Positions 6,793 to 15,499 of a stretch of DNA of 20,326 nt are shown piece after piece. Made by a program: the position numbers and the translations under genes. Position 1 is the stretch's first letter. Every line of letters begins with the position of its first letter. The notes beneath the pieces were generated by a model that was not told the DNA's origin, ran no database searches, and saw nothing but the letters and a program-made list of their open reading frames with translations. Origin of the DNA: Porphyromonadaceae bacterium UBA7207 (GTDB lineage Bacteria > Bacteroidota > Bacteroidia > Bacteroidales > Muribaculaceae); the NCBI GenBank assembly GCA_002490635.1, contig DKUJ01000017.1:1-20326 (forward strand), written 5' to 3'.

Positions 6793-8547
6793 TCATTTGA
6801 CACCGTTGACCTTAAGGTTCTTTATTTCCCAAGTGTCGGCACCGGAGTCGGTGGAAGCGTATTTGAAGGCAACCTGGATTTTCTTGCCGTCGAACGCCGA
6901 CAGGTCGATTTCTCCGGAATTTGCGAACGTCCATGCACCGGCTTCCGGCCAGGTCACTACAGTCAAGGCGGTCCATGCTGTTGTGCCGGCTTCGCGTGCC
7001 ACAACACCGCAGAGTGTGCGGAGGGTGGTCTGGAACTTGGCGGCATGTTCGAAGCTCAGCGTACAGCCGGTGGCGCCGGTAAGGTCTATTTCGGGAGAGA
7101 TGGCATAGGCTTCGGATGCCTTGGCCTTAGCTTCCGCCGAGTCGTAGGCGCTGGCATTGAGATAGCCTTTCTCGTTATATGTTTTCCATGACCATACGCC
7201 GGTGAGACCAGATGCGAGGTTCACGTTCTCGATGGTCCAGTCGGCGGGCATCTCGGAGAGATTTTCGCCGAGCGCCGAGAAAATGGTCTTGGCATCGCCT
7301 GCAGGAGGATTGGGAGTGTCGCCACCCTGGCCGTTATATGTAACCAGGCTGTTGCCCTGAGCCATCTGCGGGGTATTGCCCATGTAGTTCATCAGCTGGC
7401 CATAGACAACTACCTCTGCTCCGGCCTCTATCTGATTTTCGGAGGTGAAGCGTTCGCCGCCGAGCCAGTATCCGCGGAACACGCCAAGCTCGTCGGATGT
7501 GTTGCCGTTGTCTGAAATAAAGTATGTGGCGTTGCCGAAGCTTGTGCTCACTTCGGTGACACGCGAGATTTTACCCTTCACGTACACCTTGTCCTCGGTG
7601 ATGGTGTTGTCGTTGATTGCCTTAAGCGCCGCAGCCACATTGTAGGGGTCATCGGGAGTGCCGTTACCCGAAGGTTCCGTGGAGGGATCGGGTTCGGGAG
7701 CCACGCCGTCGAAACCGATGCAGCCGTTCTCGTCGATAAGCAGAATCTGCCAGTCGCTGCCAAAGTAGCTGAGGATGCCGACAACGGAACCGGTACCGTA
7801 AGGCAGCTCCTTGTCGCTGAAAGAGGCATAGGAGCTGTTGCGGACAATCATGCGGCCGCCGTTTTCGTCGGTGATATAGCGGCTTACGCTCTGTGTGCCG
7901 GCAAAAGGCTGTCCGGCCTCTACGAAGCTGACACCGTCGACGCGCACCAGACGGCTCTGCCAGAACATCAGCGAGGCGTTATCGGCCTTGACTGCGTTAA
8001 GCTCGGCTATTGTGGTGGCAGTGGTGTCCACCTTTTCAGGTTCGGGGAGTCCCTTTCCTGTGCGGATCACATGCTCCTTGAACAGATCCTCCGCCATGAA
8101 GGTCATTTCGGATCCGGACACCGCTCCGAACTGCAGGAGTCCGCGGTATCCTCCGATGTTCAGCCCGGTGGCATACACGGCCACTTCCTGGCCGAAGGGG
8201 AAGCTCTGGTAGATGTCGTATGCGTTCACCGAGAAGGTTATTGCCACCTGCCGGCCATCGCTGTCCTTGCTCTGCACAACAATGTTCTTGTAGATGTTGC
8301 CTGTTTCGTCGGAAGAGCACACGCGACCTACGAAAATCACGGAATCGCCATCGACACCAGTGGTACCGATAGTGGCAGGACCTGCCGAGATGGTGTTCCA
8401 GTATTCGGTCTTGAAATCAAGGACTGTCGTAGTGGGTTCTACCTGCACCGTGGGCGGAAGCACCAGCGGCGGGCGGGTGAAGTCGTCGTCGCAGGCGGCA
8501 AGCATGGCCGCTGCGGCACAGATGTATATCAGGGATTTTTTCATCAT
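6793..8547 (-). CDS. Surface lipoprotein: DUF5689, OB-like domain, choice-of-anchor J-like
   Basis: A 584-aa lipoprotein with lipobox MLAAC (Cys19) followed by DDDF, again a likely surface-export signal. Residues about 35-280 match the DUF5689-like region of the next gene (compare VGRVCSSDETGNIYKNIVVQ with the counterpart GRVISSDEEGNVFKSLVIQ, and the shared SYF/YY-DWQILLIDENGCI block). After an acidic Pro linker comes an OB-like module (about 295-405; KVYVKGKISRVTEVSTSFG), then the GGDTPNPPAG linker and a choice-of-anchor-J-like sandwich (about 420-584). It begins 15 bases after the receptor gene stop, so both are in one operon. Start is the first or second of two adjacent ATGs. Function is unknown; binding of the receptor's ligand is the natural guess. 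Confidence 0.85.
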   Translation of the reverse strand: MMKKSLIYICAAAAMLAACDDDFTRPPLVLPPTVQVEPTTTVLDFKTEYWNTISAGPATIGTTGVDGDSVIFVGRVCSSDETGNIYKNIVVQSKDSDGRQVAITFSVNAYDIYQSFPFGQEVAVYATGLNIGGYRGLLQFGAVSGSEMTFMAEDLFKEHVIRTGKGLPEPEKVDTTATTIAELNAVKADNASLMFWQSRLVRVDGVSFVEAGQPFAGTQSVSRYITDENGGRMIVRNSSYASFSDKELPYGTGSVVGILSYFGSDWQILLIDENGCIGFDGVAPEPDPSTEPSGNGTPDDPYNVAAALKAINDNTITEDKVYVKGKISRVTEVSTSFGNATYFISDNGNTSDELGVFRGYWLGGERFTSENQIEAGAEVVVYGQLMNYMGNTPQMAQGNSLVTYNGQGGDTPNPPAGDAKTIFSALGENLSEMPADWTIENVNLASGLTGVWSWKTYNEKGYLNASAYDSAEAKAKASEAYAISPEIDLTGATGCTLSFEHAAKFQTTLRTLCGVVAREAGTTAWTALTVVTWPEAGAWTFANSGEIDLSAFDGKKIQVAFKYASTDSGADTWEIKNLKVNGVK

Positions 8548-8562
8548 ATTGCGGTCAGGCTA

Positions 8563-11325
8563 TTAGAATCGCACGCCAACGTTCAGGAAAACACGTGTGC
8601 CCTGTGCATAGGTGTACCGGTTGGGATACTTCTCCCGGTTCCACTCTTTCACGTCGATACGTCCCTGCTGGTAGGCGTAGGTTGCGATATTTTTGTTGTT
8701 GAGGATATTGTTTACGTTCAGGTTGATGTTGAGGCTAACCTTGCGGTTGATGTAGATAAGCTTGCCGATGGACAGGTTGAGAGTGAACGCATTTTTCAGT
8801 TTGTCCTGGGTGGAAAGCTCGTCGACCTTGGCCTGGAGTTCCTCGACAGAATTGCCGAACTGCTCCCAGAGGTCGGGAAGGGCTTCGTGGTAGCGTGGAG
8901 CGAGGTTCACATATGCATCGCCCTGCCATGTGGCGTTCACGTTGAAGAACCAGTTCTTCGGTGCTGCATAGTCTATGCCGATGTTGGCGGCATACTGCGG
9001 AGTGGAACCTACGTAATAGTTCTTGAGATATACGGTCTGTGTGGTGTCGGCAAACAGTCCGTTCTCGAAAGTGCGGGTTCCCTGCGGGTTGTTCTTGTAC
9101 TGGTAGCGGGAATACATGCCGGCGAAAGTAGCGGTGATGCTGGGTGTGATTTTGTAAGCCATACCCAGTTCGACGCCTTTGTAGACCTTCTTGACATCGG
9201 TGAGCACATAGTTCACATATGTCTGGTAATCGTCGTCGTAGAAACCGTTACGCTCGGTGGCATTGTCCATCTGGGTGTAGAATGCGGACACGGTACCACG
9301 GAAACGGCGGTAGTTCCATATGTATGCGATGTCGCCGGAGAAGTCGCGCTGGCTTTCCACACCGGCAGCAACGGTGTTCTTTATACGTGGCGAAAGGAAT
9401 ACCTGGTCGAACAGCGGAGCGCGGGAACCGTAGCTCAGGCGGAGAGCGAACTGGTTGCGGCCGTCGAGCTTGTACAGCGCACCGGCTTTTGCCATGGCAT
9501 TGTCGAAACGCATGGTGGCACTTTTGCCCAGCGAGTTCTGGGGCGCGCGTCCGTTGCGCATGTGTCCGTCGCGGTAGAACTGGGTGTAGCTCATCTGGAG
9601 GCCATAGTTGATATCCCAATGAGACAGATTGATTACGTTCTGCAGCCATGCTTCGGCACGGAGGGCATGGATATCGTAGTCATAGCCGAACTTGTCGCCC
9701 TTGCCCACGCGGCGGTTGGGATTGTCGAGGTCGTTCTGCAGGTTCTGGGGCGATATGGAAATCTCACGGTTGGAGAACGGGTCGATGTCGAGCCAGAACT
9801 CGCCGCCGAGCAGGTCGCGCACGGTCTTGTAGTTCGAACTGCGTGTGTAGTTGAAGCTAACGCCTGCCTGCAGCGACATCACATTGTTTATGCGCTGATT
9901 GATGTAGGAGTTCAGCATCAGGTTGATCTGATGGTTGATGCGGTTCTCCATAATGTATGAACTGCCTTTCTTGTCGGCATCGGGAAGATCCTGGTTCTGG
10001 ATATTGTTGAGGTAGTTCACACGGTAGAGGTCGTCCCACTTGATCTGGCGGAACGATTCGTCGTTGCGCCACAGGTCGGTGTATATCTCGGCAGCCGCCT
10101 CGTCGCCGCGGCTCTCGAAATACGATGGCAGATAGCGGTAGTAGGAGGGGTTGGGATCGGTGGCGTTGTAATAGTTAAGTGCAGTGCGGTTGTAGTACAT
10201 GCTGCGGAAAGCCGCTGTGGTGTTGAGCACTGTATTGTCTTTCTTGAACAGCCAGTTGAGCATCACGGTGGGGTCGAAGGTTTCGGTGATGCGCGAGGAA
10301 CGCTTCTCACCGTCCTGGTAGCCCCAGTCGGGATTGTAGAGGTTGGAGCCTGCCAGATCGTAGGCTTCCTGCACCGTCGGCCTGCCGGTTGCCCTCTGTG
10401 TCGGGCCACCGAAGGCAGTCAGTGTGAGGGAGTGGTTGGCATTGAACACTTTTTCGATGGATGCGAACAGTCCGTAGCTGTTGTAGAATGTACCCTGCAC
10501 CACACCTTCCTTGGCATATCGTCCGATGGCGCTCACGGTGAAGGCCCAGCCATGCTTGTTAAGGCCGGAGGCATAGGTGGCCATCGCGCGGAGCATATAG
10601 TTGGAGTTGGTGTATGCCACCGAGCCGTTGAAGCCGGGAGCATACAGGTCGGTGGTGGTGTTGTAGTTCACACTGCCGCCGATGTCGCCGAAGCCGTAAG
10701 TGGAGGCGTCGAGTCCCACCGTAGTGGTTTTGTTGCGGAATGCGCGGCTTGTCATACCCAGGAGGTTGTTGAATGTGAAGCTGCCACGCACGAGGTCGTT
10801 CATCTTCACACCGTTTATATACACGCTCTGGTACTGGTTGTCGAGTCCGCGGAATCGGAAATACATCGGACCGAAATTATAGGAGGCCGTGTTGTAGAAA
10901 ATGTTGTCGTTGGCACCGGTGAGCGCCGACACGCCCTGGGATGTACCTTCTTCGTCTTCCATAACGGCTTCGTCGAACAGAAGGTCCTGAGTGTCGCCGA
11001 AGAATTCCTCTCCGTAGTCGAACGGAACGAGGCGGATTTCCCCGAGGTTTACAGTTGCTGCCAAGATGTCGATGTCGGCACCATACGCCTGGTAGCCGTC
11101 GGCAGAAACGGTGATATAGTCGGCAGCAGTGTCGGCACTAAGCCTGAACTGGCCGTTGAAGTTAGTGGTGGCGCTCACATGCGAGTCGCGCAGGCTCACC
11201 ACGGCGCCCGACAACGGGCTGCCGTTGCTGCCGTTGACCACCACACCCACCACCGTGGCGGCGGAGCTTCCGAGCGCTGGCCATGCCAGAGCAAGGAGAA
11301 GGTACAGGAACAGTCGTAATTTCAT
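8563..11325 (-). CDS. TonB-dependent outer-membrane receptor with carboxypeptidase-regulatory domain
   Basis: A 920-aa receptor: signal peptide (1-22, MKLRLFLYLLLALAWPALG), a carboxypeptidase-regulatory-like domain (about 24-100), an acidic spacer, a plug domain (about 118-226; FRFRGLDNQYQSVYINGVKMN) and a long beta-barrel ending in an aromatic Phe (VFLNVGVRF), as expected for Bam-inserted porins. It should import a ligand through the outer membrane using TonB energy. There is no SusD-type gene nearby; instead two DUF5689 lipoproteins follow, so it is not a classic SusC/SusD pair. The ligand is unknown. I chose ATG 11325 over an in-frame start 135 bases upstream because that extension is basic, non-signal sequence and lies over the predicted promoter. 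Confidence 0.92.
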   Translation of the reverse strand: MKLRLFLYLLLALAWPALGSSAATVVGVVVNGSNGSPLSGAVVSLRDSHVSATTNFNGQFRLSADTAADYITVSADGYQAYGADIDILAATVNLGEIRLVPFDYGEEFFGDTQDLLFDEAVMEDEEGTSQGVSALTGANDNIFYNTASYNFGPMYFRFRGLDNQYQSVYINGVKMNDLVRGSFTFNNLLGMTSRAFRNKTTTVGLDASTYGFGDIGGSVNYNTTTDLYAPGFNGSVAYTNSNYMLRAMATYASGLNKHGWAFTVSAIGRYAKEGVVQGTFYNSYGLFASIEKVFNANHSLTLTAFGGPTQRATGRPTVQEAYDLAGSNLYNPDWGYQDGEKRSSRITETFDPTVMLNWLFKKDNTVLNTTAAFRSMYYNRTALNYYNATDPNPSYYRYLPSYFESRGDEAAAEIYTDLWRNDESFRQIKWDDLYRVNYLNNIQNQDLPDADKKGSSYIMENRINHQINLMLNSYINQRINNVMSLQAGVSFNYTRSSNYKTVRDLLGGEFWLDIDPFSNREISISPQNLQNDLDNPNRRVGKGDKFGYDYDIHALRAEAWLQNVINLSHWDINYGLQMSYTQFYRDGHMRNGRAPQNSLGKSATMRFDNAMAKAGALYKLDGRNQFALRLSYGSRAPLFDQVFLSPRIKNTVAAGVESQRDFSGDIAYIWNYRRFRGTVSAFYTQMDNATERNGFYDDDYQTYVNYVLTDVKKVYKGVELGMAYKITPSITATFAGMYSRYQYKNNPQGTRTFENGLFADTTQTVYLKNYYVGSTPQYAANIGIDYAAPKNWFFNVNATWQGDAYVNLAPRYHEALPDLWEQFGNSVEELQAKVDELSTQDKLKNAFTLNLSIGKLIYINRKVSLNINLNVNNILNNKNIATYAYQQGRIDVKEWNREKYPNRYTYAQGTRVFLNVGVRF

Positions 11326-11386
11326 GTGTTTGTTTATAGGTCTGTTTTTGTTGTATTTCCGGTACATACCCGATATGCACAACAAG

Positions 11387-11406
11387 CGGCGGAGCTTAAA
11401 CCGCCG
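11387..11406 (-). other. Leader hairpin of the receptor operon
   Basis: CGGCGG and CCGCCG form a 6-bp stem with an 8-base loop in the predicted 5' leader of the TonB receptor transcript, about 60 bases before its ATG. Short and possibly incidental. Confidence 0.35.
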
Positions 11407-11426
11407 TTGCAGCAAAATAGGGACGT

Positions 11427-11457
11427 CAAAAATAAGAAGATTATTTGTCAACAGCAA
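11427..11457 (-). promoter_or_regulatory. Promoter of the TonB receptor-lipoprotein operon
   Basis: Read on the minus strand, TTG (11457-11455) is followed after 20 bases by TATTTTTG (11434-11427), a full TAnnTTTG -7 box. Predicted start near 11420, leaving a leader of about 95 bases. Confidence 0.6.
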
Positions 11458-11549
11458 CAAAATTTAAACAATTTTCCAACACTTGACCATAACATCAACC
11501 GCACAGTCGCTGCATCCCCTTATCGGCTGCACTTTCCTGACATATACAC

Positions 11550-11584
11550 AAAAACCAGGGGGCAATCTCACGATTGCCCCCCGG
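11550..11584 (-). terminator. Rho-independent terminator, probably of the OmpA-family gene
   Basis: A perfect 10-bp stem (GGGGGCAATC with GATTGCCCCC, 4-base loop) extends by two C-G pairs across a single mismatch; on the minus strand TTTTTG follows directly. This is a strong intrinsic terminator for minus-strand transcription. The only minus-strand gene feeding it is the OmpA-family gene, whose stop lies 189 bases upstream, implying a long 3' UTR. Confidence 0.8.
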
Positions 11585-11610
11585 CGTCTAAACCTTAAAA
11601 ATCTAATCCT

Positions 11611-11679
11611 ATGAAAAAACTAATTCAATACTTTACTTCTTTTGCTGTTGCTGTATTTAATACGCCAGAACAGCCCTGA
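11611..11679 (+). CDS. Possible micro-ORF, 22 codons
   Basis: A 22-codon frame reads MKKLIQYFTSFAVAVFNTPE then QP and stop. Its upstream context (AAACCTTAAAAATCTAATCC) is A-rich, as typical of Bacteroidetes start sites, and the peptide begins like a short amphipathic or membrane segment. Against it: no TAnnTTTG box is visible upstream on the plus strand, and the region is also the 3' UTR of the opposite-strand OmpA-family gene. Might be a small protein or leader peptide, a remnant gene start, or chance. Confidence 0.25.
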   Translation: MKKLIQYFTSFAVAVFNTPEQP

Positions 11680-11773
11680 ATGTTGCATCGGAAAGGCGCC
11701 GTGATGCCGTTTTTACCACTTTTTGGCAATATGCATCGGAAAAGCGGCGTCGCATTATCACTCATTAACAAGG

Positions 11774-12667
11774 TCAGAGGCTGGCGCGACCGGTGTCCGT
11801 AGCTCCGGCGCCGCTGTCGGCAGGAGCCTTGTCGATAAGGTCGAGGAACTGGTCGAGTTCAGGAGTGATTATTATTTCCGTGCGGCGGTTGCGCTGACGG
11901 CCGAGCTCGGAAGAGTTGTCGGCAATGGGATTGTATTCACCACGCCCGGCGGCGCTCAGACGCGAAGGATCCACGCCGAAGTCGTTCTGCAGTACCTGCA
12001 CCACCGACGAAGCCCTTAGCGCGCTCAGATCCCAGTTGTTGCGTATATTGGTCCTGGAGATGGGCACCGGGTCGGTGTTGCCCTCCACGAGCACCGAGTA
12101 GCCGCGATAGTCCTTTATTATCTTGGCAATCTTGCTCAGGGTCTGCATGGCACGGCTGTTGACCTCATAGCTGCCCGAACGGAAAAGCATGTTGTCGGCA
12201 AGAGATATATACACCACACCTTTCAGCACCTTCACATTGACCTCGTCGAGCTCGTTGCCTGTGAGGGAACGTGTAAGACTTGTGGTAAGCGCCAGATTGA
12301 GGGAGTCGCTGCGGTTCTTTGCCTGCACGAGCTCCTTGATGTACTTGTTGGAGGCATTTATCTGGTCCACAAGTTTTGAAATGTTCACATTGCCCTGAGT
12401 GTTGGAACTGATGCTCTGGTTGAGTGTCGACTGCATTGCGGCATAGTCGGCGCGCAGCTGCTCGTTGTTCCTGCGGGCTTCGTCGAGCAGAGCCTGGATT
12501 GTCTGGTTTTCGGCCTGTTGCCGGGCATAGTTACCTTTAACGGTGGTCCAGTCGTTGAACAGTCCGTCGCGTTCCGCTTTCAGAGCCGCGTATTTCTTAC
12601 TGCTTACGCACGAAGCCGACGCCAGTGCGAGAGCCGCGGCAACAATAACCAATGGTCGGAGTGTCAT
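11774..12667 (-). CDS. OmpA-family peptidoglycan-associated lipoprotein
   Basis: A 297-aa lipoprotein: signal peptide with lipobox ASASC (Cys20; no acidic residues follow, so probably periplasm-facing), a long charged coiled-coil-like region (about 25-120) and an OmpA/MotB C-terminal domain (about 145-268). The peptidoglycan-binding core is visible as NNWDLSALRASSVVQVL and RQRNRRTEIII. It should tether the outer membrane to the cell wall. ATG 12667 is chosen because only it opens a lipoprotein signal; the frame continues 168 bases further upstream without plausible protein. Divergent from speA; the two start codons are about 180 bases apart. A clear minus-strand promoter was not found. Confidence 0.9.
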   Translation of the reverse strand: MTLRPLVIVAAALALASASCVSSKKYAALKAERDGLFNDWTTVKGNYARQQAENQTIQALLDEARRNNEQLRADYAAMQSTLNQSISSNTQGNVNISKLVDQINASNKYIKELVQAKNRSDSLNLALTTSLTRSLTGNELDEVNVKVLKGVVYISLADNMLFRSGSYEVNSRAMQTLSKIAKIIKDYRGYSVLVEGNTDPVPISRTNIRNNWDLSALRASSVVQVLQNDFGVDPSRLSAAGRGEYNPIADNSSELGRQRNRRTEIIITPELDQFLDLIDKAPADSGAGATDTGRASL

Positions 12668-12745
12668 AATTGGAAAATTTAGAAGGAGTTTGGGAATAAT
12701 AACGGCACATAGCCGCTTATGTATTAGAACATATATGGTTGACTG

Positions 12746-12776
12746 TTGGTTTGTAGGTGGCAAATAGCTATCTTTG
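12746..12776 (+). promoter_or_regulatory. Promoter of the speA operon
   Basis: TTG at 12746-12748 and TATCTTTG at 12769-12776 are 20 bases apart. Predicted start near 12783, giving a leader of about 60 bases before speA. Confidence 0.7.
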
Positions 12777-12843
12777 CAGCCACATTCGGCCGCGGAAGCA
12801 CAGCGGCCAAAGGCAACTATCCGTACAAAACACAATATCCAGA

Positions 12844-14739
12844 ATGAGAAAATGGCGAATTGAGGACAGCGAAGAGCTGTACAACATCCCCGGCTGGGGC
12901 CGCAACTACTTTTCGGTTAACCAGAAAGGACATATAGCCGTAACGCCACGCCAGGGGTGCATGTCGGTGGACATCAAGGACTTGCTCGACGAGCTCCAGG
13001 TGCGCGACATCTCCGCGCCACTGCTTCTGCGCTTCCCCGACATTCTGGACAACCGCATCGAGAAAATCAGCAACTGCTTCGACGGAGCAGCCCGGCAGTA
13101 CGGCTACGATGCCAAGAACTACATGATCTACCCCATCAAGGTTAACCAGATGCGCCAGGTGGTGGAAGAGATCATCACCTATGGCAAAAAATTCAACATA
13201 GGCCTCGAGGCCGGTTCCAAGCCCGAACTACACGCCGTTCTCGGCACCAACATCGACCAGGATGCGCTGATAATATGCAACGGCTACAAAGATGCCGCCT
13301 ATATCGAGCTGGCTCTGCTGGCGCAGAAGATGGGTCGCAAAATATACCTCGTTGTGGAAAAGCTCAACGAACTGCGGATGATTGCCGAAATCAGCAAGCG
13401 GCTTAAAGTGCGGCCCAATGTGGGAATACGCATCAAACTGTCCTCGACAGGTGCCGGCAAATGGAGCGAGAGCGGAGGCGACCAGAGCAAGTTCGGGCTC
13501 AACTCCTCGGAGCTGCTCGAGGCTCTGGATATTCTGGAAAAACGCGACATTAAGGATTGTCTGAAGCTGATTCATTTCCACATCGGCAGCCAGATAAACA
13601 AAATCCGTGTTATCAAGAACGCCCTGCGCGAAGCCACCCAGTTCTATGTGCAGCTGAGCAAGCTCGGCTACGAAATCGATTTTATCGATATAGGCGGCGG
13701 CCTGGGCGTGGACTACGACGGCACCCGCAGTTCCTCCAGCGAAAGCTCTATGAACTACTCCATCCAGGAATATGCCAACGACGCCGTATCGGCCGTTGTC
13801 GACGCCTGCACCAAACACGGCCTCCGGCAGCCGAACATAATCACCGAGAGCGGACGCTCGCTCACCGCCCACCATTCGGTTCTGATTTTCGAAGTGCTCG
13901 AAACCACACAGCTGCCACAGTGGCGCGACAGTCAGGAAATCGGGTCCGACGACCACGAGCTTTCCCGTGAGCTCTACGAAATATGGGACAAACTCGACCA
14001 GTCGCGGCTTTTCGAAAGCTGGCACGACGCCCTGCAGATTCGCGAGGAGGCGCTGGATTTATTCTCGCTGGGAATGCTTGACCTGCGCACTCGCGCACAG
14101 ATCGAGAAACTGTTCTGGAGCATCGCACGCGAAGTCGGCGACATAGCATCAGGCATGAAGCACATCCCCGAGGATCTTCGCAAAATCGCCAAGATGCTGC
14201 CCGACAAATATTTCTGCAACTTCTCGCTCTTCCAGTCGCTGCCCGACAGCTGGGCCATCGACCAGCTGTTCCCCATCGTGCCAATCTCCAGGCTGGATGA
14301 GAAGCCTACCCGCACCTGCTCCATCCAGGACATCACCTGCGACTCCGACGGCAAGATTGCCTCTTTCATCTCCCCGCAGGGCACATCGCCGGCACTGCCG
14401 GTACACCCGCTCAAACCGGGCGAGCCATACTATCTCGGGGTTTTCCTCACCGGTGCCTACCAGGAGATTCTTGGCGACATGCACAATCTTTTCGGCGACA
14501 CCAACGCCGTGCACATAAGCGTTTACAAGGACAGCTACGAAATCGACCAGATTATCGAGGGCGAGACCGTCGACGAGGTTCTGGACTATGTGCAGTTCAA
14601 CCCCAAGAAACTTGTGCGCAACGTCGAGGCATGGGTTACAGCATCCATGAAAGCCGGAAAAATCAGCCCCGAGGAAGGCCGCGACTTCGTGAGCACCTAC
14701 CGTTCCGGACTGTTCGGCTACACTTATCTGGAAAAATAA
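12844..14739 (+). CDS. speA: Biosynthetic arginine decarboxylase
   Basis: Decarboxylates arginine to agmatine with pyridoxal phosphate, feeding polyamine (putrescine/spermidine) synthesis. The 631-aa product matches the usual length of the SpeA family (alanine-racemase-fold group). Visible: the PLP lysine Lys99 in YPIKVNQ, HFHIGSQ, the phosphate-binding IDIGGGLGVDYDG, and ITESGRSLTAHH near the active site. ATG 12844 is preferred over an in-frame alternative 87 bases earlier, which overlaps the promoter. It leads a three-gene operon: truA starts one base after its stop. Confidence 0.97.
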   Translation: MRKWRIEDSEELYNIPGWGRNYFSVNQKGHIAVTPRQGCMSVDIKDLLDELQVRDISAPLLLRFPDILDNRIEKISNCFDGAARQYGYDAKNYMIYPIKVNQMRQVVEEIITYGKKFNIGLEAGSKPELHAVLGTNIDQDALIICNGYKDAAYIELALLAQKMGRKIYLVVEKLNELRMIAEISKRLKVRPNVGIRIKLSSTGAGKWSESGGDQSKFGLNSSELLEALDILEKRDIKDCLKLIHFHIGSQINKIRVIKNALREATQFYVQLSKLGYEIDFIDIGGGLGVDYDGTRSSSSESSMNYSIQEYANDAVSAVVDACTKHGLRQPNIITESGRSLTAHHSVLIFEVLETTQLPQWRDSQEIGSDDHELSRELYEIWDKLDQSRLFESWHDALQIREEALDLFSLGMLDLRTRAQIEKLFWSIAREVGDIASGMKHIPEDLRKIAKMLPDKYFCNFSLFQSLPDSWAIDQLFPIVPISRLDEKPTRTCSIQDITCDSDGKIASFISPQGTSPALPVHPLKPGEPYYLGVFLTGAYQEILGDMHNLFGDTNAVHISVYKDSYEIDQIIEGETVDEVLDYVQFNPKKLVRNVEAWVTASMKAGKISPEEGRDFVSTYRSGLFGYTYLEK

Positions 14740-14740
14740 C

Positions 14741-15499
14741 GTGCGCCACTTCCTGCATCTGGCCTATGCGGGCCAGCCGTTCCACGGCTGGCAGGTGCAG
14801 CCCGGCCAGACAAGCGTGCAGGGCTGCCTCGAGGAAGCCTTCGCCACACTGCTGCGGCAGCCAACGCCCGTGACCGGCGCCGGCCGCACCGACGCCGGCG
14901 TGAACGCCCGCTCGATGATAGCGCACCTCGACCTGCCAGACCACATGGACGCCTCAGGCTGCCGGCAATTATTGCGCTCGGCCAACGCCATTGTCGGGCG
15001 CGACATAGCCCTGTATTCACTGACTCCCGTCGCTGCCGATGCCCACGCCCGCTTCGATGCCAGCGAACGCGAATACCGCTACTTCGTGCACACACGAAAA
15101 AATCCATTCTGCCGGCAGTTTTCATGGCAGGCACCGCCCGCACTCGATTTCGAAGCCATGAACGCAGCGGCGGAAATGCTCATAGGCCGACGCGATTTCT
15201 GCTCATTCGCCAAAACGCACTCCGATGTCAAGACCACCGTCTGCGACCTCAGGCTGGCGCGCTGGGTGCGCGACAACGAACACTGCTGGCACTTCGAGAT
15301 TGCGGCCGACCGCTTCCTGCGCAATATGGTGCGCGCGGTAGTGGGCACCCTCGTCGATGTGGGCCGCGGCAGGATGGCGCCAGAGACAGTACTCGACATA
15401 CTCGAACGCCACGACCGCTGCGCAGCGGGCACCTCGATGCCTGCCGAGGCGCTGTTTCTATGGCGCGTCGACTACCCCTACTATCATGCCGAGCCATGA
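14741..15499 (+). CDS. truA: tRNA pseudouridine(38-40) synthase
   Basis: Converts uridines 38-40 of the tRNA anticodon arm to pseudouridine. The 252-aa product has the family layout: HLAYAGQPFHGWQVQP at the start, catalytic Asp51 in GAGRTDAGV, and the FLRNMVRAVVGTLVDVG block near 197-213. The start is GTG, placed one base after the speA stop, since no in-frame ATG occurs before the conserved N-terminus. Its TGA overlaps the ATG of the next gene. Sharing a transcript with speA is probably genomic convenience rather than shared pathway. Confidence 0.96.
   Translation: MRHFLHLAYAGQPFHGWQVQPGQTSVQGCLEEAFATLLRQPTPVTGAGRTDAGVNARSMIAHLDLPDHMDASGCRQLLRSANAIVGRDIALYSLTPVAADAHARFDASEREYRYFVHTRKNPFCRQFSWQAPPALDFEAMNAAAEMLIGRRDFCSFAKTHSDVKTTVCDLRLARWVRDNEHCWHFEIAADRFLRNMVRAVVGTLVDVGRGRMAPETVLDILERHDRCAAGTSMPAEALFLWRVDYPYYHAEP

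Noticed and set aside
8071..9960. Plus-strand ORF of 629 codons opposite the lipoprotein and TonB receptor genes.
   Set aside because: Its product is low-complexity Val/Gly/His/Glu-rich sequence with no domain; it crosses two well-supported minus-strand genes and is a GC-codon shadow.
8563..11325. Classic SusC of a polysaccharide utilisation locus.
   Set aside because: No SusD homolog, glycoside hydrolase, or regulator of the hybrid two-component or ECF type lies in the window.
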